DNA from: Liquorilactobacillus capillatus DSM 19910
GTDB taxonomy: Bacteria > Bacillota > Bacilli > Lactobacillales > Lactobacillaceae
Assembly (NCBI RefSeq): GCF_001434915.1
Contig: NZ_AZEF01000011.1
Coordinates: forward strand, 1 to 41,823
Direction of reading: 5' to 3'
DNA length: 41,823 nt
The position numbers and the translations under genes were made by a program. Within the stretch, counting starts at the first letter, position 1; each line of letters opens with the position of its first letter. Below the pieces are notes generated by a model. That model ran no database searches, was not told the origin of the DNA, and was given only the letters and a program-made list of their open reading frames with translations. Positions 35,829 through 41,823 of the stretch are shown one piece after another.

Positions 35829-36617
35829 TTATTTGGGAATAATCGCAAAGGCTCTAACGGGAAAGCCAGGCGCCTTTTCAGCCTTGGGAACAGAAATAAA
35901 AATATAAGCTCCAGTAGCTGGAACAAGGTCTAAATTATCAAGCAATTCCACCTGATAATGACCATGTGACAGGACATAATACTCACCCACTAGCCCATTT
36001 TCTTGTTTAATAGCCGTGTCTGTATCAAAGGTTTCATGCCCATTAGCTGTTACGTTGCGTTGTTCATAGATAAACTTCAATGCATCTAAGTCCCAGCCTG
36101 GGTAATGATCTTGACCCTTACTATCTTTATTTTCAGATTTTTCTTGACTCGGCCAACGTTTACCCCAGTCAGTCCTTAAAGCAACAAATGACTTTTCAGG
36201 AATCTTACCATACTTTTTCTCCCACACTTTGATATCTTCAACAGTTAATGAAGAATCAGGATCTTTCTTAGCGGCCGCTGATTTATCAATTACAATTAAC
36301 GGCAGGACAAGCTGTTTGAGAGATATATCTTCAACATATTTGTCCCGATGAGCATCAAAATGTACCGGAGGATCGATATGAGTCCCAAATTGTCCTGGAA
36401 ACGTAAACTCTTTTACAAAAAAACCATCATCATGCGTAAAAATTGTATTAAACTTTGGTTTGGCAAATGCTGGGAAACGTGGGCTTTCAGGACCAAATGT
36501 GTGCGTTAAATCAACCCACTTAAAAGATTTTAATTTATCAATAATTTGGCCCAGTGTTTGGTTATCAGCTAAGTTTTTTACTGTTTCCGTAGTTTTATTA
36601 TTTGAATTAATAGTCAT
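35829..36617 (-). CDS. Cyclase family / kynurenine-formamidase-like metal hydrolase
   Basis: A 262-residue soluble protein of the metal-dependent cyclase (isatin hydrolase/KynB-like) fold, known to hydrolyse N-formyl or lactam-type amide bonds. It shows VDLTHTFGPESPRFPAF near residues 35-51, the metal motif FGTHIDPPVHF with His80, Asp82 and His86, FVALRTDWGKRW, and a late LSHGHYQVELLDNLDL with a second His pair. An insert rich in Lys/Ser/Asp (about 156-170) is longer than in KynB. ATG 36617 follows AGGAGG, 21 bases after the permease gene. It is the third gene behind a methionine T-box, although no such enzyme belongs to a textbook methionine pathway. A role on an N-formyl or N-acyl methionine-type compound is only a guess. 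Confidence 0.85.
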   Translation of the reverse strand: MTINSNNKTTETVKNLADNQTLGQIIDKLKSFKWVDLTHTFGPESPRFPAFAKPKFNTIFTHDDGFFVKEFTFPGQFGTHIDPPVHFDAHRDKYVEDISLKQLVLPLIVIDKSAAAKKDPDSSLTVEDIKVWEKKYGKIPEKSFVALRTDWGKRWPSQEKSENKDSKGQDHYPGWDLDALKFIYEQRNVTANGHETFDTDTAIKQENGLVGEYYVLSHGHYQVELLDNLDLVPATGAYIFISVPKAEKAPGFPVRAFAIIPK

Positions 36618-36638
36618 ATGATAATTTCCTCCTGGTAT

Positions 36639-37982
36639 TTAATCTTTGCTAGAAAAATCCAAACTAGGTGTCTTAGTCTTAAAGAACTTCGTTTTAACCA
36701 ACAAGATGACTAACCCTACCAAAATCCAGATGGCTCCAAGAATTTTAGCATCAAGTGATAAGCTTAGAAAAATCCAACTGCTAACGGCAAAACCAATAAA
36801 TGGCGATAAGGCATATTTAACAAATGCCAAAAACGAATCATGATCGCCTTTAATGTAAAACTTCCAAATAACTGACAAGTTTAGCAGGATAAAGCCAAAC
36901 AATGCACCAAAACTTATCAGATTTGAAACTGCCGTCTGCGATAATGTAAGTGAGATTACTAGCGAAATCAAGCCTACAAGTAAAATAGCATTCACAGGTG
37001 TCTGGTATTTCCTATGCAATTTTGCTAATGGTGATGGTAAGATGCCATCACGACCCATTGCATATAAAATACGCGAAATGGCAGTCTGCCCTTCCTGTCC
37101 ACTAGCAAAACCAAACGAAAGAATGATTGTTATATCAGCAAGTTTAACCAGCCATGTTCCTCCAACACGTTGCAAGATACCCAAGAATGCAGTATCTGGA
37201 TTGAGTTTTTGATAATCAGGTGCTACAAAACCAGCTAAGGTCGTAATAACAACAAACAAAAGACCAATTGCAACAATTGAGAGGATGATAGCTCTGCCAA
37301 CAGATTGACGTGGGTTTTCTGTTTCTTCAGATAAGGTACTAATCGCATCAAACCCTAAATAGCTGACTATAACGATCCCCGTAGCTTGAAGAACTCCTTG
37401 AATATTAAAATGTGTCGGATTGTACCACGAAATCGCATGCGGTTGAATGGCACCCGTAAACAATAACTTGAGTGTTCCAATTATAAATGCGCTTAATACT
37501 AGTCCTTGAAGTACAAATAATATCCAGCTAACTTTAGTAACAATATTAGATCCTAAAATATTGATCCAGGTATTGAATACTACTAACACTATTATCCATA
37601 CCCACCCAGGAACGTCTGGCAATAATGATTCTCCAAAAGACTGGCTGATCAAGTAAGTTATTACTGGAATCAAAAAATAATCAAGTGTAATTCCCCAACC
37701 ACCTATAAAACCTAAACCTGCATTAGTTCCTTGCTGGACGTAAGTATACACAGAACCAGAATATGGAAAAGCCGCTGACATAGTAGCATAGCTGAACCCT
37801 GTGAATAACATAGCAACCATTCCTATAAAGTATGCCAAGGCGACCATCCCATTGGCTGGTTCTAAAAATGAACCATAAAAAGCTAATGGAGCGACTGGAA
37901 TCATGAAAGTTATTCCATAAACGAGTAGATCTTTCGTACTCAAACTTACCTTTAAACCCGAACCAATACCTGTTTCTTCCAT
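36639..37982 (-). CDS. APC-family amino acid permease
   Basis: A 447-residue membrane protein with about 12 hydrophobic segments. The N-terminal region LSTKDLLVYGITFMIPVAPL, then FTGFSYATMSAAFPYSGSVY and later GFDAISTLSEETENPRQSVG, mark the amino acid-polyamine-organocation superfamily. ATG 37982 follows TAGGAGG. It lies 36 bases after the MetE-like gene, behind a Met T-box. Import of methionine, homocysteine, S-methylmethionine or a precursor is therefore the best inference. Substrate residues are not readable. Confidence 0.88.
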   Translation of the reverse strand: MEETGIGSGLKVSLSTKDLLVYGITFMIPVAPLAFYGSFLEPANGMVALAYFIGMVAMLFTGFSYATMSAAFPYSGSVYTYVQQGTNAGLGFIGGWGITLDYFLIPVITYLISQSFGESLLPDVPGWVWIIVLVVFNTWINILGSNIVTKVSWILFVLQGLVLSAFIIGTLKLLFTGAIQPHAISWYNPTHFNIQGVLQATGIVIVSYLGFDAISTLSEETENPRQSVGRAIILSIVAIGLLFVVITTLAGFVAPDYQKLNPDTAFLGILQRVGGTWLVKLADITIILSFGFASGQEGQTAISRILYAMGRDGILPSPLAKLHRKYQTPVNAILLVGLISLVISLTLSQTAVSNLISFGALFGFILLNLSVIWKFYIKGDHDSFLAFVKYALSPFIGFAVSSWIFLSLSLDAKILGAIWILVGLVILLVKTKFFKTKTPSLDFSSKD

Positions 37983-38018
37983 AGAGAGGAACCTCCTATT
38001 TATAAAATAATTGCCTAA

Positions 38019-39137
38019 CTAACTCTGCCAAACTTCTTTTGCTGTATCAACAACTAACTGGATCTTCTTCCATTGCTCTTCCTCTGTTAAGTGATTTCCT
38101 TCTTCAGTCGAAGCAAAACCACACTGCGGAGACAAACACAAATTATCCAGTGGAACATACTTACTAGCTGAAGCAATTCTTTTCTTTAGTAAAACTTTGT
38201 CTTCTAATTCTGCTTTCTTAGTCGTAACTAAGCCAAGCACTATTCGCTGTAAGCGTCCATTATCAGCAATTTTCTTCAAGGGTTCAAAACCACCTGAGCG
38301 TTCGTCATCATACTCCAAGAAATAACCATCAATATGCAACTGTGCTAGATAATCTGCGACGGGATCATATGCACCAGCACCTGCCCAATTAGAATCATAA
38401 TTTCCGCGGCAGACATGCATTGTTAGAACCAAATCATCTGGCTTATTATCTGCAATAGCATTAATTGCCTTAACAGCTGCTTCACACAATGGTTTTAACT
38501 CTGGATTAATAACATTTTTTGAAAAACTTGCCCACATCCCCCAAGAAGTGTCGTCAATCTGGAGATAACGACAACCAAGATCATAAAAGTGTTGCACTGT
38601 CTTTTGATAAGCCTCAATCTCATCAGCTAAGAACTCACCTAATTTATATTGATAATGTTCATCGTAAACTTCAGCATCTTTATTTGGAAAAAAAACAGAT
38701 GGGCTCGGGATCGTCTGCTTGGCTACCACGCCTTCTGGTACAATACTGTTTAAATATTCGAAGCCTGCGAAAAATGGATGTTCTGGATTATAAGCAAGCT
38801 TACCTTCGATCTTAATACCACCCTTTCTTGTCTCTTGTCCATTAAAAATAAAACCATGATCCGGTTCAAAAAATTTTGCTCCCCTTAAACCGGCGAAAAA
38901 GTCTAAGTGCCACCAGCTGCGTCTGAATTCACCATCTGTTACATCTTTTAAACCTAATTCAACTTGCTTAGCAACAATTCGCTTAACTTCTTGATCCTCA
39001 ACAGCTATTAGTTTTTCACGCTTAATTTCACCTCGTTGAAAAGCAATACGTGCTTTCTTCAAACTTTCAGGTCTTAAAAAACTCCCTGCGATATCATATC
39101 TGCTTGGATATTGTGTTGTACTAGTTGCGCTTGTCAT
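38019..39137 (-). CDS. MetE-like (cobalamin-independent) homocysteine methyltransferase, short form
   Basis: A 372-residue protein of the YxjG/YxjH type, equal to the C-terminal catalytic half of MetE without the N-terminal half. The zinc ligands are present: His241 and Cys243 (MHVCRGN), Glu275 (FLEYDDERSG) and Cys339 (LSPQCGF). DVTDGEFRR near residues 66-73 and DDTSWGMW near 195-202 also match the family. It would transfer a methyl group to homocysteine or a similar thiol, making methionine. The methyl donor of the short forms is less certain than for full MetE. ATG 39137 follows AAGGGAGAG. It is the first gene of a T-box-regulated operon with a permease and a cyclase-type hydrolase. Confidence 0.93.
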   Translation of the reverse strand: MTSATSTTQYPSRYDIAGSFLRPESLKKARIAFQRGEIKREKLIAVEDQEVKRIVAKQVELGLKDVTDGEFRRSWWHLDFFAGLRGAKFFEPDHGFIFNGQETRKGGIKIEGKLAYNPEHPFFAGFEYLNSIVPEGVVAKQTIPSPSVFFPNKDAEVYDEHYQYKLGEFLADEIEAYQKTVQHFYDLGCRYLQIDDTSWGMWASFSKNVINPELKPLCEAAVKAINAIADNKPDDLVLTMHVCRGNYDSNWAGAGAYDPVADYLAQLHIDGYFLEYDDERSGGFEPLKKIADNGRLQRIVLGLVTTKKAELEDKVLLKKRIASASKYVPLDNLCLSPQCGFASTEEGNHLTEEEQWKKIQLVVDTAKEVWQS

Positions 39138-39163
39138 TAAAATCTCTCCCTTATTTTTTAATA

Positions 39164-39472
39164 CAAAAAAAGCCCTCGGAATAACTAAAATTCCAAGGGC
39201 GAACGAAACGATCGCGGTACCACCTTTTATTTACCTAACTCGCATTAGATAACTCTGAAAGTACAGTAAAAAGCACTATACTCCGGTACATTAATGGGTA
39301 CCAAACAATGCTTTCTTACACAAACACTCTAGCGCTCGAAAAACATATCGCTCCAAGACCATTTTCACTACCTAATCGTTTCTCACTTTCACCATTGCAT
39401 GAGCTCTCTCAGCACGATTTTAGCAGTTACTCATCTTTTCATCGCATTAAATTATTGTTGTTGTCTTATTAA
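39164..39472 (-). promoter_or_regulatory. T-box riboswitch leader of the methionine operon
   Basis: On the minus strand the T-box core GGTGGTACCGCGATCG lies at about 39209-39224. A terminator pairs GCCCT.GGAAT (39172-39182) with ATTCC.AGGGC (39190-39200), then TTTTTTT (39164-39170). Stem I has an AGAGAG element. The specifier at 39360-39362 reads AUG (Met), preceded by GAAA and followed by G, at the same distance from GAGC as the Ser codon in the serS leader. Uncharged tRNA-Met should thus turn the operon on. Confidence 0.93.
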
Positions 39473-39478
39473 TTTAAG

Positions 39479-39507
39479 ATTATAGCTTTCACATAATTGC
39501 TTGTCAA
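39479..39507 (-). promoter_or_regulatory. Promoter of the methionine T-box operon
   Basis: Minus-strand consensus -35 TTGACA (39502-39507), 17-base spacer and perfect -10 TATAAT (39479-39484), just upstream of the T-box leader. Confidence 0.85.
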
Positions 39508-39618
39508 GTAGTTATTTACCTTATCCTGCTAAAAAATAAATACTTTCAGTATCTTTTCTGCAAGATATTTTGCTGTATTTTCTCTCAGTATCCATCACCT
39601 TTATCACCCATTACATGC

Positions 39619-39658
39619 TGCTGTAGCAACAATGCAACCATAAGTTGCGTATACAGCA
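39619..39658. repeat. Inverted repeat upstream of the Xre-ABC cassette
   Basis: TGCTGTAGCAAC (39619-39630) pairs with GTTGC (39644-39648) and TACAGCA (39652-39658), with a 3-base bulge. An extra GCAAC lies in the loop. There is no T-run. It sits just upstream of a candidate promoter (TTTACT, 16 bases, GATAAT around 39680-39710) and could be an operator for the Xre domain encoded downstream. Confidence 0.5.
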
Positions 39659-39743
39659 TCCATAATTAGACAGGATAATTGTTTACTTACTTTGATTCTA
39701 ATGGATAATAGAACGAGTATTCAACAGGAGGTTACAAGTCAAT

Positions 39744-40640
39744 ATGAAAAATATTTTTTCACATCAATTAATTACCTTGCGGCGCCGAAAAAAGCTCTCA
39801 CAAAATGATCTCGCAGGAAAACTATACGTCTCGCGCCAATCCGTTTCTAAATGGGAAAATGGTGAAACCGAACCAGGTATCGATAAACTAATTAGTTTAG
39901 CAGAGATCCTAGGCGTTGACCTAGATTTTTTACTTTTGGGTAAAGAGAACATTAATGATCTGATTATTAAAATTAGTAATTTAAAAAAATCTTTCGCCTC
40001 CCCAGTTTTAAATGGCGTTAATTTAAATATCTACGGCAAAGATCGGATTGCTCTTCTTGGCAGCAACGGAGCAGGAAAATCAACATTTACAAAAATAATT
40101 TATGGTGAACTCACGCCTGATAGCGGCAGTATCGAAAGTTACATTGATAGTAGAGACGCTTTAAATGTTATGCCTCAAGATGACGTTTTGATGGGAGACC
40201 TGACAGTAACTGAGCATATTCAGCTAGCGGCACTGATTGACCGAGTCTATTCTACGGGATTTATTGACCAAATGATCCGTAAATTTCGGTTGGAAAAACA
40301 ACAGGGAACATTTGTTAGTAAATTATCCGGTGGGCAAAAGCGCCGTTTGTCTCTGTTACTGGCTCTCCTACGCGAATCCAAACTACTGATCTTAGATGAA
40401 CCAACTGTCGGTATGGATCTGAACTCAATCGATTTTTTCTGGCGTTATCTAGATCATGTCGGAGGCTGCGTTATCACAGTCACACATGATTTTAATCAAA
40501 TTGATAAGTATTTTTCACGTATTTTACTACTAAAAGATGGAAAAATTGCACAGGATGTCTCTGTTGATAAGATTCACAGTCATAATCAAACAATTGAACA
40601 ATGGTATCGTCAACATAATGATGGAGAGGGACAAGCCTAA
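39744..40640 (+). CDS. Fusion of Xre-type helix-turn-helix and ABC transporter ATPase
   Basis: A 298-residue protein with two clear domains. Residues about 6-66 are a Xre/HTH_3 DNA-binding domain (LRRRKKLSQNDLAGKLYVSR, then QSVSKWENGETEPGIDKL). Residues about 74-285 are an ABC ATPase: Walker A GSNGAGKS (106-113), Q-loop Gln145, signature LSGGQ (194-198), Walker B LLILDEP (214-220) and switch His248. All catalytic residues are present. ATG 39744 has CAGGAGG upstream. Its stop overlaps the permease start (TAATG), so it is the ATPase of that transporter. The fusion suggests that transport state or ATP use may be linked directly to DNA binding, perhaps at its own promoter; this is inference. Similar fusions are annotated in some lactobacilli, but their function is not known to me. 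Confidence 0.92.
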   Translation: MKNIFSHQLITLRRRKKLSQNDLAGKLYVSRQSVSKWENGETEPGIDKLISLAEILGVDLDFLLLGKENINDLIIKISNLKKSFASPVLNGVNLNIYGKDRIALLGSNGAGKSTFTKIIYGELTPDSGSIESYIDSRDALNVMPQDDVLMGDLTVTEHIQLAALIDRVYSTGFIDQMIRKFRLEKQQGTFVSKLSGGQKRRLSLLLALLRESKLLILDEPTVGMDLNSIDFFWRYLDHVGGCVITVTHDFNQIDKYFSRILLLKDGKIAQDVSVDKIHSHNQTIEQWYRQHNDGEGQA

Positions 40641-41374
40641 TGATCAAATTAATTCAATTAAAACAAGTTTTACGTAATCGTCGTTTCTTCTTCTTTACGA
40701 TTCTCATCCCTTGTTTCTGGTATTTGTTTATGCTTAATCTGATAAAAGTTGACCAGCATACTGCAGCTAGTTTGAAATATGATTGGTTTCTAGTTGCTTG
40801 CCTGATGGGTATTACCGGAAATTCAATTGTTACTTTCAGCAAGCGCATCAGCAGCGGTAGTCGTTTTTATCTACTTAAAGCTCGGCTATCGCACTATTCG
40901 ATCTGGCATTTCATGACAGATCAGCTTATTACCCAGTTGATTCTTAACGTGATGATTATGATGATTATTATTACTGTCGGCTTAGTATTGGGCACACTTA
41001 GTTTGAATACTTCCTTACTAGTCTCACTGCTTCTCCTAAATATTTTTGGCATCTATTACAGTATTATTGGTTTTGTTTTGGGACTGACAATGGAAAGTTC
41101 AGCGCTTGATGCGGCTGGTGCACCCTTGATGGTTATTGCTGCACTTTTCTTCGTACCCTTTAATACTTTCATCAACAACAGTTTTGAACATTTTGTAACA
41201 ATTATTCAGCAGCTATTTCCAGGCTATTATTTATATTCAATTGGGACCCACTTGATTGACCATGCTTCGATCCAGCTTGACCTGATTAGATTCTTTATTT
41301 CATTTTGTCTTACTATCATCCCTTTTATCATGATTCTCTGGTTCAAGTTAATTAAGAAAGTAGGAAATAACTAA
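40640..41374 (+). CDS. ABC-2-like transporter permease
   Basis: A 244-residue membrane protein with six hydrophobic segments: near residues 17-35, 48-66, 93-117, 122-150, 160-178 and 214-236. A short basic N-terminus (LKQVLRNRRFFFFTILIP) is typical of ABC-2 type exporter permeases for drugs, peptides or lantibiotic-type compounds. Its ATG overlaps the stop of the Xre-ABC fusion gene, and its stop overlaps the next ATG, so translation is coupled through the whole cassette. Substrate unknown. Confidence 0.85.
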   Translation: MIKLIQLKQVLRNRRFFFFTILIPCFWYLFMLNLIKVDQHTAASLKYDWFLVACLMGITGNSIVTFSKRISSGSRFYLLKARLSHYSIWHFMTDQLITQLILNVMIMMIIITVGLVLGTLSLNTSLLVSLLLLNIFGIYYSIIGFVLGLTMESSALDAAGAPLMVIAALFFVPFNTFINNSFEHFVTIIQQLFPGYYLYSIGTHLIDHASIQLDLIRFFISFCLTIIPFIMILWFKLIKKVGNN

Positions 41375-41676
41375 TGTTTAGACAATTACATGAATTTATA
41401 AAAGAAAATTATGAACAAGAAAATTTTAACACGACCTATAACAAAGCATCTAAGGGATGGGAAAAAGATAACTATACGACATGCCAGCATATTTGCAGTG
41501 ACTACCAGCTTGGCTATCAGCAAGCAAAATATGATTATCAAGCTCACCACTTCTTTTATCATTATCCTGCTAAAATAGTTAGTTTGCTGAACAGAATTAC
41601 CCGTGGACGTATTAGTGAAATTGAAAACTATATTTGCGGCTATAATGATGCTAAAGCTACTATTTTACATAGATAA
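41374..41676 (+). CDS. Unknown 100-residue protein of the Xre-ABC cassette
   Basis: Not recognised. The soluble, aromatic- and His-rich product (eleven Tyr, HHFFYHYPAK near residues 58-67) has no signal peptide or membrane helix and ends YNDAKATILHR. It has four Cys/His-containing patches (CQHIC near 37-41, a Cys near residue 88) but no clear metal-binding pattern. Its ATG overlaps the permease stop (TAATG), which argues that it is real and works with the transporter. After it, 41677-41823 shows no gene. Confidence 0.7.
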   Translation: MFRQLHEFIKENYEQENFNTTYNKASKGWEKDNYTTCQHICSDYQLGYQQAKYDYQAHHFFYHYPAKIVSLLNRITRGRISEIENYICGYNDAKATILHR

Positions 41677-41823
41677 TTATGTTTAAAGTAAGCCAACTTA
41701 ACTAATGGTTCTGCACAAGGTACTGATACTATTCATCATATAAATAAAGAATGCTACGCTTAAAATAAACGGTTCTACAATATCTGTTGTTGGTAATAGA
41801 TTTCTCTATTACTAATGACAGAT

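Noticed and set aside
1-41823. CRISPR array, tRNA or rRNA genes, prophage structural genes
   Set aside because: No regular direct repeats, no cloverleaf-like or rRNA sequences and no phage structural proteins were seen.

Overview
The window looks like a chromosomal segment of a low-GC Firmicute, most likely a member of the Lactobacillaceae (genus not resolved). Signs of this are T-box leaders on serS and on a methionine operon, a ComK-like/ComX-like regulator pair, a Wzx/Wzy exopolysaccharide (EPS) cluster with a CpsC/CpsD tyrosine-kinase pair, and frequent TTG/GTG starts with strong AAGGAG ribosome-binding sites. No tRNA, rRNA, CRISPR array or intact insertion sequence was seen.

Layout. (a) 1-3.4 kb: serS with a Ser T-box, divergent from an organophosphate:phosphate antiporter. 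(b) 3.4-6.9 kb: a disturbed accessory stretch with a 5'-truncated TcaA-like gene, an unknown membrane protein, an unknown 219-residue protein and about 840 bases of apparent protein-coding debris. (c) 6.9-12.1 kb: a two-gene operon encoding a large P-loop ATPase and a large adenosine-deaminase-fold protein, which I read as a RADAR-type anti-phage system (rdrA-rdrB). (d) 12.4-28.9 kb: a leftward EPS operon, in transcription order priming sugar transferase, CpsC/Wzz, CpsD/Wze, GT8, GT4, GT2, Wzy, GT2, pyruvyl transferase, GT2, Wzx, rmlA, rmlC, rmlB, rmlD, glmM, closed by a strong terminator. An LCP (LytR-CpsA-Psr) gene lies just upstream as a separate unit. (e) 30.3-31.9 kb: a ComK-like gene divergent from a ComX-like sigma factor gene, with a cre-like site at each candidate promoter. 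(f) 32-35.6 kb: a YjeM-type amino acid transporter, an MgtC/SapB protein and an aldo/keto reductase. (g) 35.8-39.5 kb: a Met T-box operon of a MetE-like methyltransferase, an APC permease and a cyclase/formamidase-like hydrolase. (h) 39.6-41.7 kb: a three-gene cassette whose first gene fuses a Xre-type helix-turn-helix to an ABC ATPase, followed by a permease and a small unknown protein.

How the genes work together. The EPS operon is nearly self-contained: it makes dTDP-L-rhamnose (RmlABCD), primes a lipid carrier, extends a repeat unit with five glycosyltransferases, decorates it with pyruvate, flips it (Wzx), polymerises it (Wzy) and controls chain length (CpsCD). LCP probably attaches the product to the wall. 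No CpsB/Wzb phosphatase gene was found. The glycosyltransferase/Wzx/Wzy core and the RADAR region look visibly AT-richer than the 29-35 kb housekeeping stretch, as expected for exchanged DNA. The most interesting places are the RADAR operon and its debris-rich flank, the T-box-controlled hydrolase, the Xre-ABC fusion cassette and the cre-flanked competence regulators.
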